A program made the position numbers and the translations under genes. Under the pieces are notes generated by a model. It was not told the DNA's origin, did no database searches, and was given only the letters and a program-made list of their open reading frames with translations. DNA of 18,499 nt from JAUREX01 sp044356825 (GTDB lineage: Bacteria; Pseudomonadota; Alphaproteobacteria; Rhodobacterales; Rhodobacteraceae). Every line of letters starts with the position of its first letter. Position 1 is the stretch's first letter. This document shows positions 1 through 7,381 of the stretch, in pieces. The stretch covers positions 1 to 18,499 of the forward strand of contig JBIKVM010000036.1 in NCBI GenBank assembly GCA_044356825.1, written 5' to 3'.

Positions 1-206
<206 letters not shown>

Positions 207-243
207 GGGATCCTCGGTCGGGAAACTTTGTTACGGTCTCGTG

Positions 244-273
244 CAGATAGGCGAAAGAATATGACCTTGTCAA
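244..273 (-). promoter_or_regulatory. Candidate ecm promoter
   Basis: On the minus strand a perfect -35 hexamer TTGACA (complement of 268-273) is followed after 18 bp by TATCTG (complement of 244-249), matching the first three bases of the -10 consensus. It lies about 40 bp upstream of the ecm start in the 248-bp divergent region 207-454. Inferred from consensus only. Confidence 0.4.
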
Positions 274-349
274 TTCGCCGCAGCGCGGCAGGAGAAGGTC
301 TGGCAATAATCGTGCGCGACAGAAAATTTCTCAGAACTGCCCTTTCCAT

Positions 350-378
350 GTTGCAAAGTTGCGCGCCCGTGTTAGATC
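350..378 (+). promoter_or_regulatory. Candidate ccr promoter with GTTGCAAA/GTTGCGCG direct repeat
   Basis: GTTGCAAA (350-357) is followed directly by GTTGCGCG (358-365), an imperfect direct repeat. TTGCAA (351-356) can also be read as a -35 box (4/6) followed 16 bp later by TAGATC (373-378, 3/6). The first repeat unit resembles the TTTGCAAA half-site described for the short-chain acyl-CoA regulator PccR of R. sphaeroides, but the described paired spacing is not present. Weak evidence; the rest of 207-454 shows only an 11-bp AT-rich odd palindrome at 321-331. Confidence 0.25.
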
Positions 379-454
379 CTCTCTCCAGGAAGGCGTCCGA
401 TTCTGCGGCGCGGCGCCAACCTTGTGCAACTGCCGCATCCCGAGGGGGGCCATG

Positions 455-1747
455 ATGGCACTCGACCAGAGCAAGGACGTGATCGCCTACACGGCGGCGA
501 AGAAGGATCTCTATGCGATGGGCGAGATCCCGCCGCTCGGCCATGTCCCGGCGCAGATGTATGCCTGGGCGATCCGGCGCGAGCGCCATGGCGAGCCCTC
601 GAGCGCCATGCAGGTCGAGGTGGTCGAGACGCCCGAGATCGACAGCAACGAGGTGCTCGTGCTCGTGATGGCGGCGGGGGTCAACTACAACGGCGTCTGG
701 GCCAGCCTCGGCCAGCCGATCAGCCCCTTCGACGGCCACAAGCAGCCCTATCACATCGCGGGGTCCGACGCCTCCGGGATCGTCTGGAAGGTCGGCGAGA
801 AGGTCAAGCGCTGGAAGGTCGGCGACGAGGTCGTGATCCACTGCAACCAGGACGACGGCGACGACGAGGATTGCAACGGCGGCGACCCGATGTATTCCCC
901 CTCGCAGCGGATCTGGGGCTACGAGACGCCCGACGGCAGCTTCGCCCAGTTCACCCGCGTGCAGGCCCAGCAGCTGATGAAGCGCCCCCGCCACCTGACG
1001 TGGGAGGAAAGCGCGTGCTACACCCTCACCCTCGCCACCGCCTACCGGATGCTCTTCGGCCACGAACCCCATGACCTGAAGCCCGGGCAGAACGTGCTCG
1101 TCTGGGGCGCGTCGGGCGGGCTCGGCTCCTACGCGATCCAGCTCATCAACACGGCGGGCGCGAACGCGATCGGCGTCATCTCGGACGAATCGAAGCGCGA
1201 GTTCGTCATGTCGCTCGGCGCCAAGGGCGTCATCAACCGCAACGAGTTCAAGTGCTGGGGCCAGCTGCCCAAGGTCAACAGCCCCGAATACAACGAATGG
1301 CTCAAGGAAGCGCGCAAGTTCGGCAAGGCGATCTGGGACATCACCGGCAAGGGCGTGAACGTCGACATGGTGTTCGAGCATCCGGGCGAGAGCACCTTCC
1401 CGGTCTCTTCGCTCGTCTGCAAGAAGGGCGGGATGGTCGTGATCTGCGCCGGCACCACGGGTTTCAACTGCACCTTCGACGTGCGCTACATGTGGATGCA
1501 CCAGAAGCGCCTGCAGGGCAGCCACTTCGCCCACCTCAAGCAGGCGAGTGCCGCGAACCAGCTCATGCTCGAGCGCCGGCTCGATCCCTGCATGTCCGAG
1601 GTCTTCCCCTGGGCCGAGATCCCCGAGGCGCACATGAAGATGCGCCGCAACGAGCACAAGCCCGGCAACATGGCCGTGCTCGTGCAATCGCCGCGGGCCG
1701 GCCTGCGGACCTTCGAGGACGTGATCGAGGCCGGCAAGACGGTCTGA
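455..1747 (+). CDS. ccr: Crotonyl-CoA carboxylase/reductase
   Basis: The product carries out NADPH-dependent reductive carboxylation of crotonyl-CoA to (2S)-ethylmalonyl-CoA, the signature step of the ethylmalonyl-CoA pathway. It is 430 aa from the ATG at 455, the usual Ccr length, and resembles R. sphaeroides Ccr along its whole length. It is a medium-chain dehydrogenase/reductase: a GroES-like N-terminal part, then a Rossmann nucleotide motif VWGASGGLGSYA (216-227). Asn79 (in GVNYNG) and His357 (in GSHFAH) appear to correspond to CO2-pocket residues known in the Kitasatospora enzyme. The Tyr156-Glu157 pair is the likely counterpart of its Phe-Glu, an alignment made by eye. Two in-frame ATGs occur at 452 and 455. 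The G-rich Shine-Dalgarno at 442-449 is better spaced for 455. An in-frame extension back to 359 lacks this conservation and was not used. It is divergent from ecm. Confidence 0.96.
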   Translation: MALDQSKDVIAYTAAKKDLYAMGEIPPLGHVPAQMYAWAIRRERHGEPSSAMQVEVVETPEIDSNEVLVLVMAAGVNYNGVWASLGQPISPFDGHKQPYHIAGSDASGIVWKVGEKVKRWKVGDEVVIHCNQDDGDDEDCNGGDPMYSPSQRIWGYETPDGSFAQFTRVQAQQLMKRPRHLTWEESACYTLTLATAYRMLFGHEPHDLKPGQNVLVWGASGGLGSYAIQLINTAGANAIGVISDESKREFVMSLGAKGVINRNEFKCWGQLPKVNSPEYNEWLKEARKFGKAIWDITGKGVNVDMVFEHPGESTFPVSSLVCKKGGMVVICAGTTGFNCTFDVRYMWMHQKRLQGSHFAHLKQASAANQLMLERRLDPCMSEVFPWAEIPEAHMKMRRNEHKPGNMAVLVQSPRAGLRTFEDVIEAGKTV

Positions 1748-1785
1748 CGCTTTCGCGCGGGCTTCGGGGGGTGTAGGGTCGGGCC

Positions 1786-3300
1786 ATGGCCCTTCCCCCC
1801 CTCTCGACCGATCAGGCGCAGGCGATGGATCGCCTGCGCGCGGCCCTTGCGGGCGTCGGCGTCGATCTGGCGGCGGGCACCGTCGCGCCCCGTCCCGCCC
1901 GCGGCGGCGGCGTTCTGGGCGTCACGGGCAAGGCCGGATCGGGCAAGACGCTCATGCTCGCGGCCCTCGTGCAGGCGCTGATCGCGGCGGGCGTCGAGGT
2001 GACGACGGGCGATCCGGAACCCAAGCGCCGGCGCGACGCGCGCAAGGTCGCGATCCTCGCGCCGACGAACAAGGCCGCTTCGGTGCTGCGCCTGCGCGGC
2101 GTGCCGGCAACGACGATCCACCGCGTCCTCTACACCCCCGTCTACGCGCCCGAGTTCGAGGCGCTGGCCGAATGGCTGGCCGCGGGCGGAACCCGGCCCG
2201 TGATCGAGGGGCTGAGCGAGGCGGCCCTCGACCGCGCTGCGGAATTCTACGCCGAGGCGCGGTCCGTGCCCGGCGCGCTCGCCACCGCGGGCCTCAGGGG
2301 GTCGGACTTCATCCGCGGCTGGACGCGGCGCGAGGATCCGCTCGACATCGGCCTCATCGACGAAAGCTCGATGCTCGACGACCGACAACTCGAGGACCTG
2401 CGCGAGATCTTCCCGACGCTGATCCTCTTTGGCGATCCGGCCCAGCTTGCCCCGGTCGGGCAATCGGGGGCGATGGCCTTCGACCGCCTACCGCCCGCCG
2501 ACATCCTGACGCTCGCGCGCATCCACCGGCAGGAGGCCGACAGCCCGATCCTCGATCTCGCCCATGCGCTCGCGGATCCCGCGCTGGGGTTCGAGGCGTT
2601 CGAGCGGATGATCGCCGACGCCGCGCGCCGCGACGACCGGGTGGTGATGGCCGAGCGGGTCGATGCCGACCTGATGGCCCGCTCGCCCGTGCTCGTGTGG
2701 CGCAACGCGACGCGGGTGCGGCTGATCGCGGCCTTTCGCGCGGCGCATGGCTGCCCCGAGGATGCGCTCTTGCCCGGAGAGCCGCTCGTCTGCGACGGGA
2801 TCGAACTGCCGGCCGCGCACCGGCGGCGGCGGATCGAGCTCGAGGTGCGCGGGCTCGTGAAGGGGGCGCAGGTGGTCTATCTGGGGCCGGGCGGCAAGCC
2901 CGGCTTTGCCCGGCTGCACATCCTCGGCGCCGAGGATCCGCGCGTCTCGGCCGCGGCCATCATCAAGATCGAAATCCCCGACCGAGACGAGCCGCTGATC
3001 GCCTCGGCCGCGCGGATGGGGGCGGCCTTCGTGCATGGCGCGGCGGTGACGGTGCACAAGGCGCAGGGGTCGCAATGGCCCGAGGTGCAGGTCTATGGCC
3101 CCGACCTCTGGGCCGCGGCGCAATCGGGGCGCGGGGAGGCGGGGCTGCCGCTGTGGAAGCGGCTGGCCTATGTCGCGCTGACGCGGGCCGAGCGGCGGCT
3201 GATCTGGGTGACGCGGGCGCGGCTGGCGCGGCCGCGCGCGGCACTTGCGACCGACGACCTGCCGCGACCGGTGCCCGCCCTGACCCCGGGCGAAGGCTGA
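1786..3300 (+). CDS. Compact SF1 (RecD/Dda-like) ATP-dependent DNA helicase
   Basis: A 504-aa protein with the full helicase motif set. Walker A GKAGSGKT is at 48-55 and the Ia-like motif LAPTNKAA at 91-98. Motif II is IDESSM (191-196, DExx with Ser in place of the usual Gln/His). Motif III is GDPAQLAPV (216-224), followed by an Arg-containing motif IV-like stretch, HRQE (247-250). Motif V is TVHKAQGSQW (422-431) and motif VI is YVALTRAERR (462-471). The arrangement is that of superfamily 1B RecD2/Dda/UvrD_C_2 helicases, which unwind DNA 5' to 3'. The long N-terminal extension of RecD2 is absent, and there are no RecB or RecC neighbours, so it probably acts alone in repair or replication. It starts 38 bp after ccr in the same direction and may share its transcript. 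The specific role is not known from sequence. Confidence 0.85.
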   Translation: MALPPLSTDQAQAMDRLRAALAGVGVDLAAGTVAPRPARGGGVLGVTGKAGSGKTLMLAALVQALIAAGVEVTTGDPEPKRRRDARKVAILAPTNKAASVLRLRGVPATTIHRVLYTPVYAPEFEALAEWLAAGGTRPVIEGLSEAALDRAAEFYAEARSVPGALATAGLRGSDFIRGWTRREDPLDIGLIDESSMLDDRQLEDLREIFPTLILFGDPAQLAPVGQSGAMAFDRLPPADILTLARIHRQEADSPILDLAHALADPALGFEAFERMIADAARRDDRVVMAERVDADLMARSPVLVWRNATRVRLIAAFRAAHGCPEDALLPGEPLVCDGIELPAAHRRRRIELEVRGLVKGAQVVYLGPGGKPGFARLHILGAEDPRVSAAAIIKIEIPDRDEPLIASAARMGAAFVHGAAVTVHKAQGSQWPEVQVYGPDLWAAAQSGRGEAGLPLWKRLAYVALTRAERRLIWVTRARLARPRAALATDDLPRPVPALTPGEG

Positions 3301-3302
3301 CG

Positions 3303-3318
3303 CCCCGTTGCGACGGGG
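3303..3318. terminator. Small hairpin after the helicase gene
   Basis: CCCCGT (3303-3308), a 4-nt loop and ACGGGG (3313-3318) form a 6-bp perfect stem immediately after the helicase stop codon. No U-run follows, so it is at best a weak or Rho-assisted end. Confidence 0.25.
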
Positions 3319-3343
3319 AACGGCGGGGAAACGGCATGGGGAA

Positions 3344-3378
3344 GGCGCGGGCGGCCCCGTTGAGGGCCCGCCCGCGCC
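3344..3378. terminator. GC-rich hairpin between convergent helicase and pirin genes
   Basis: The arms 3344-3358 and 3364-3378 pair over 11 bp from the base, then a one-base offset, then three more G-C pairs, with a short loop around 3359-3363. The position between two convergent genes suits a bidirectional terminator. Neither strand has a clear U tract, so the call rests on the stem and the context. The remainder of 3301-3416 is GC-rich with no other feature I can support. Confidence 0.4.
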
Positions 3379-3416
3379 GCGCGGCGGGGCCGCGCCGGAC
3401 CGCGGTGCGAGGAACC

Positions 3417-4328
3417 CTAATGCGCGGGGCGGATGAAGGTGCCGTTGCGCAGCTCGCGCACGGCCTGCATGAGTTCCTCGCGCGTGTTCATCACGATCGG
3501 GCCGTGCCAGGCGACCGGCTCGCGGATCGGGGCACCCGAGACGAGGAGGAAGCGCACCCCCTCGGGGCCGGCCGTGACCGTCACCTCGTCGCCCGCGCCG
3601 AACTCGATCAGCGTGCGGTTGCCCGAGAGGTCGCGGATGTTGACCTCCTGCCCGTCGACTTCCTTCTCGAGCAGGACGCCGCGCGGCGGGGCGGCATCGG
3701 CGAAGCGGGCGGCCCCCTCGAAGACATAGGCGAAGGTCGCGCGGCGGGTGTCGACCCCGAAGCTGCGCCGGCGCATGGGCGGCACGGTGATGTCGAGATA
3801 CTGCGGCTCGGCGGCGATGCCGTCGACCGGGCCCTGGCGGCCCCAGAAGGACCCCACGATCACCTTCACCCTGGTGCCGTCATCGTCGATCACCTCGGGG
3901 ATGTCGGCGCCGCGCACGTCCTGATAGCGCGGCCGGGTCATCTTGAGGTCGGCCGGCAGGTTCGCCCAGAGCTGGAAGCCGTGCATCTGGCCGCGCGCGT
4001 TGCCCGCGGGCATCTCCTGGTGCAGGATGCCCGAGCCGGCCGTCATCCACTGCACATCCCCCGCCCCGAGCGTGCCGCGGTTGCCGAGGCTGTCGCCATG
4101 CTCGACGCTGCCCGCGAGGACGTAGGTGATCGTCTCGATCCCGCGGTGGGGGTGCCAGGGGAAGCCCGCGCGGTAGTCGGACGGGCTGTCGCCGCGGAAA
4201 TCGTCAAACAGCAGGAAGGGGTCCATCCGCTCGGGGTCGCCGAAGCCGAAGGCGCGGTGGAGCCGCACGCCCGCCCCCTCCATCGTCGGCGTGGCATGGG
4301 TTTCGCGGGTGACGGGGCGGATCGACAT
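3417..4328 (-). CDS. Pirin family protein (cupin)
   Basis: A 303-aa bicupin protein of the pirin family, the usual length. The metal-binding residues of human pirin (two His, then His and Glu) are recognisable as His59 and His61 in WHPHRGIET and His103 and Glu105 in GILHQE. The C-terminal half has the pirin C-terminal domain, with FVFEG-like (YVFEGAARF) and LLVSGAPIREPVAWHGPIV motifs. Bacterial pirins are Fe- or Ni-binding proteins; some act as quercetin 2,3-dioxygenases and others modulate central metabolism, and the sequence does not decide. The start at 4328 is preceded by a strong GAGGAGAG on the minus strand; the open frame continues upstream to 4505 without conservation. It is probably the last gene of a minus-strand group with the 4483-4926 gene, 154 bp away. 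Confidence 0.92.
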   Translation of the reverse strand: MSIRPVTRETHATPTMEGAGVRLHRAFGFGDPERMDPFLLFDDFRGDSPSDYRAGFPWHPHRGIETITYVLAGSVEHGDSLGNRGTLGAGDVQWMTAGSGILHQEMPAGNARGQMHGFQLWANLPADLKMTRPRYQDVRGADIPEVIDDDGTRVKVIVGSFWGRQGPVDGIAAEPQYLDITVPPMRRRSFGVDTRRATFAYVFEGAARFADAAPPRGVLLEKEVDGQEVNIRDLSGNRTLIEFGAGDEVTVTAGPEGVRFLLVSGAPIREPVAWHGPIVMNTREELMQAVRELRNGTFIRPAH

Positions 4329-4482
4329 GGGCGCTCTCCTCGGACGGCTGTCGGGCGGAAGATAGGCGCGCGGGCGGCCCCCGCCAAGCCCGGGCGGCGC
4401 AGGGGTGCTGTGCAGGCGCGCACGAGGGGCGGCGGCGGGGCAGCGGCGGCGGGGCGTGCGGCGCGCCGAAGTCGCGCGGCCA

Positions 4483-4926
4483 TCAGCCCTTGCCGTCGCC
4501 CGCACCCTCGATCGCGCGCAGATCCGCGATCAGGTGATCGTCGCACGAGAGCCGCTGCGCGATCCTGCTGCCGGGCTCGACCACGCGCCAGAAGGGGATG
4601 ACACCCTCGGCGGGCGTGCCCGTCGCCATCTCGGCCAGCGCCACCTCGGCCACGACGCGCAGATAGATCGCGGTCGTCACCGGGCAGGTGGCGGCGGCGC
4701 CGTTGCGGCGGGCGAGTTCGAGCCGCATCCGCTCGATGCTGCGCGTCTCGCCGCGCGGGATGCGGGCGATCCAGTTGGCGATGACGCCGGGCGAGGCGAT
4801 GTACATCGCGCTCCCGGCCCTGAGGCCCGCGAAATCGGCCGGAAGCACGACCGTCTTCGGCGGTGTCGCCTTGTCGAAGCGCCGGCGCCAGTCGGTCGGG
4901 CGCCGGGGTGGATTCGGTCGCGTCAT
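4483..4926 (-). CDS. Conserved hypothetical protein with alkyltransferase-like motifs
   Basis: I do not recognise a named family with certainty. The 147-aa product has a basic N-terminus, then IPRGETRS (56-63) and PFWRVV (111-116), ending in a helical stretch with AIEG (138-141). The order recalls the DNA-binding domain of O6-alkylguanine-DNA alkyltransferases and alkyltransferase-like (ATL) proteins: an IPxGxxxSY-type helix start, then PCHRV (Trp for Cys in ATLs), then a terminal E-G. Here PFWRV occupies the active-site motif position with no Cys in it; Cys81 and Cys128 lie elsewhere. The start at 4926 has GGAG at 6 nt; an ATG at 4932 abuts the same GGAG too closely. The frame stays open far upstream, opposite the GFA and typA genes, but that part is an antisense shadow. 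It is 73 bp downstream of the GFA gene on the same strand. Confidence 0.7.
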   Translation of the reverse strand: MTRPNPPRRPTDWRRRFDKATPPKTVVLPADFAGLRAGSAMYIASPGVIANWIARIPRGETRSIERMRLELARRNGAAATCPVTTAIYLRVVAEVALAEMATGTPAEGVIPFWRVVEPGSRIAQRLSCDDHLIADLRAIEGAGDGKG

Positions 4927-4999
4927 GCTCATCTCCGCCCCTTGTTTGCGCCAAAGCTGGGGCGCGGATGGGGCGGGCGCAAGTATCCCGGATTTACCC

Positions 5000-5404
5000 T
5001 CATCCTTCCAATGACTTGACCGCCTGCGCGAGGCCGTCGGCAAGATGGACCCAGGGCAGCCGCTCGCCGGCGTGGACATGCACCGTGGGGGCGAAGCGGG
5101 CCGGATCATCGAGGGTTGCGGCGTAGAAGTGGATCTCGCCGGGGAAGCGGGCGGCGCGATAGGCCATCTGCGCGCCGCAGCGCGGGCAGAAGTCGCGCCA
5201 GACGCCGGGCGAGGAGGCATGCGTGACGGGCGCGCGGCCCGTCCAGGACCAGGCGCCATCGGCGATGCCGAAGAAGGAGGTGAAGGGCGCCGAGGTCGCG
5301 CGGCGGCAGCTTTCGCAATGGCAATGCGCCTGCCAGAGGGGCGCGGCAGTGGCGCGATAGGTGACATCGCCGCACAGGCAGCGGCCGGTGATCGGGGGGT
5401 GCAT
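5000..5404 (-). CDS. GFA/CENP-V family zinc-binding protein
   Basis: A 134-aa protein with the complete cysteine pattern of the glutathione-dependent formaldehyde-activating enzyme (GFA) / CENP-V family. CLCG is at 9-12, HCHCESCRR at 27-35 (Cys28, Cys30, Cys33) and CPRCG at 73-77, which bind two zinc ions in the family. The founder, Paracoccus Gfa, was proposed to speed the reaction of formaldehyde with glutathione. Most small members have no proven activity, so no reaction is assigned. The start at 5404 is chosen because GGAGG ends 5 nt upstream; in-frame ATGs at 5416 and 5458 lack a ribosome site. It is probably first in a minus-strand group with the 4483-4926 gene and the pirin, and diverges from typA. 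Confidence 0.88.
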   Translation of the reverse strand: MHPPITGRCLCGDVTYRATAAPLWQAHCHCESCRRATSAPFTSFFGIADGAWSWTGRAPVTHASSPGVWRDFCPRCGAQMAYRAARFPGEIHFYAATLDDPARFAPTVHVHAGERLPWVHLADGLAQAVKSLEG

Positions 5405-5458
5405 CGCGTCCTCCATCGGGTCGTCCCGGCCCGTAACCCCGCCACTATGCCCATCCAC

Positions 5459-5479
5459 CGGATCGGCGCAACCGATCCG
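5459..5479. repeat. 8-bp inverted repeat in the GFA/typA divergent region
   Basis: CGGATCGG (5459-5466), a 5-nt spacer and CCGATCCG (5472-5479) form a perfect inverted repeat in the 155-bp spacer 5405-5559. It could be a dimeric repressor operator or, on the typA side, an mRNA leader hairpin. I see no convincing -35/-10 pair here. A second GC palindrome (CCCGGG) follows near 5484-5491. Confidence 0.4.
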
Positions 5480-5559
5480 CCGCCCCGGGCGGAATCCCGC
5501 CTCTGGCCTTTCGTCGGGATTTCGACTATCGCGGCGGCGCAGCGAAAAAGGCAGGCTTC

Positions 5560-7377
5560 ATGGACATCCGCAACATCGCCATCATCGCCCACGTCGATCA
5601 TGGCAAGACGACGCTCGTCGATCAGCTCCTCAAGCAGTCGGGCGCCTTCCGCGAGGGGCAGGCGGTGGCCGAGCGGGTGATGGATTCGAACGACATCGAG
5701 CGCGAGCGGGGGATCACGATCCTCGCCAAGGCGACCTCGGTCGAGTGGAAGGGCGTGCGGATCAACATCGTCGATACGCCGGGCCACGCCGACTTCGGCG
5801 GCGAGGTCGAGCGGATCCTCTCGATGGTCGATGGCGTCGTGCTGCTGGTCGATGCCGCCGAGGGGCCGATGCCGCAGACGAAGTTCGTGACATCGAAGGC
5901 ACTTGCGCTCGGGCTGCGGCCGATCGTCGTCGTCAACAAGGTCGACCGGCCCGATGCCGAGCCCGACCGGGCGCTGAACGATGTCTTCGACCTCTTCGCC
6001 AATCTCGGCGCGAATGACGAGCAGCTCGATTTCCCGCACCTCTTCGCCTCGGGCCGCGCAGGCTGGGCGGATGCGGCACTCGACGGGCCGCGCAAGGATC
6101 TTTCGGCGCTGTTCGACCTCGTGCTCGCGCATGTGAAGCCCCCCGCGCAGGCCGCGCGCGCCGATGAGCCGTTCCGGATGCTCGCGACAACCCTTTCGGC
6201 CGACGCCTTCATCGGGCGGATCCTGACGGGACGGGTCGAATCGGGGCGGCTCCGGGTAGGCGAGACGCTCAAGGCGCTCTCGCGCACGGGCGAGCGGATC
6301 GAGCAGTTCCGGGTGAGCAAGATCCTCGCCTGGCGCGGCCTCGCGCAGGCGCCGATCGAGACCGCCGAGGCGGGCGACATCGTGACCATCGCGGGCATGT
6401 CGAAGGCGACCGTCGCTGACACGCTCTGCGCGCCCGAGATTGAGGTCGCGCTGCCCGCCCAGCCCATCGACCCGCCGACCATCTCGGTCACCTTCGGGAT
6501 CAACGACAGCCCGCTTGCCGGGCGCGACGGCTCCAAGGTGCAAAGCCGCGTCATCCGCGAGCGGCTGATGCGCGAGGCGGAATCGAACGTGGCGATCCGG
6601 GTCGAGGACACGCCCGGCGGCGAGGCCTTCATCGTCTCGGGCCGGGGCGAATTGCAGATGGGCGTGCTGATCGAGAACATGCGCCGCGAGGGGTTCGAGC
6701 TGTCGATCTCGCGCCCGCGGGTGATCCTGCGCGAAGAGGGGGGCGAGACGCTCGAACCCATCGAGGAGGTCATCATCGACGTCGATGACGAATTCACCGG
6801 CGCCGTCATCGACAAGATCACCGGCGTCCGCCGCGGCGATCTGGTCGAGATGAAGCCCGCCGGCGCGGGCAAGACGCGCATCATCGCGCATGTGCCCTCG
6901 CGCGGGCTCATCGGCTATCATGGCGAGTTCCTGACCGACACGCGCGGCACGGGCGTGCTGAACCGCATCTTCCACGGCTGGGCGCCGTGGAAGGGGCCGA
7001 TCCAGGGCCGCCGCCAGGGGGTGCTCGTGTCGATGGAAAAGGGCGTCTCGGTCGCCTATGCGCTCTGGAACCTCGAGGAGCGGGGCCGCATGTTCATCGG
7101 CCCTCAGGAAGAGGTCTATGAGGGCATGATCATCGGCGAGCATTCGCGCGACAACGACCTCGAGGTGAACCCGCTCAAGGGCAAGAAGCTCACGAACATC
7201 CGCGCCGCGGGTTCGGACGAGGCCGTGCGCCTCACCCCCGCGGTGAAGCTGAGCCTCGAGGCCGCGATCTCCTACATCGAGGACGACGAACTTGTGGAGG
7301 TGACGCCCAAGATCGTCCGCCTGCGCAAGCGCCACCTCGACCCGCACGAGCGCCGGCGGCTGGCGAAATCGGCCTGA
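5560..7377 (+). CDS. typA: Ribosome-associated GTPase TypA/BipA
   Basis: A translational GTPase that binds the ribosome and helps 50S assembly and growth under stress. It is 605 aa, the normal length. The GTPase motifs are G1 AHVDHGKT (10-17), G2 RGITI (50-54), G3 DTPGH (72-76) and G4 NKVD (126-129). Elongation-factor-like beta-barrel, EF-G III-like and EF-G V-like regions follow. The TypA-specific C-terminal domain is recognisable by RGLIGYHGEFLTDTRGTG and by the NIRAAGSDEAVRLTP stretch near the end. The ATG at 5560 directly opens the conserved MDIRNIAIIAHVDHGK block and has an AGG-type ribosome site (AAGGCAGG) just upstream. It ends only 4 bp from the convergent rlmE, so the two transcripts must overlap unless terminated within coding sequence. 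Confidence 0.97.
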   Translation: MDIRNIAIIAHVDHGKTTLVDQLLKQSGAFREGQAVAERVMDSNDIERERGITILAKATSVEWKGVRINIVDTPGHADFGGEVERILSMVDGVVLLVDAAEGPMPQTKFVTSKALALGLRPIVVVNKVDRPDAEPDRALNDVFDLFANLGANDEQLDFPHLFASGRAGWADAALDGPRKDLSALFDLVLAHVKPPAQAARADEPFRMLATTLSADAFIGRILTGRVESGRLRVGETLKALSRTGERIEQFRVSKILAWRGLAQAPIETAEAGDIVTIAGMSKATVADTLCAPEIEVALPAQPIDPPTISVTFGINDSPLAGRDGSKVQSRVIRERLMREAESNVAIRVEDTPGGEAFIVSGRGELQMGVLIENMRREGFELSISRPRVILREEGGETLEPIEEVIIDVDDEFTGAVIDKITGVRRGDLVEMKPAGAGKTRIIAHVPSRGLIGYHGEFLTDTRGTGVLNRIFHGWAPWKGPIQGRRQGVLVSMEKGVSVAYALWNLEERGRMFIGPQEEVYEGMIIGEHSRDNDLEVNPLKGKKLTNIRAAGSDEAVRLTPAVKLSLEAAISYIEDDELVEVTPKIVRLRKRHLDPHERRRLAKSA

Positions 7378-7381
7378 GGGA

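Noticed and set aside
2172..4601. A plus-strand 809-codon open frame across the helicase and pirin regions
   Set aside because: It is an out-of-phase reading of the helicase followed by the antisense of pirin; stop codons are simply rare at this GC content.
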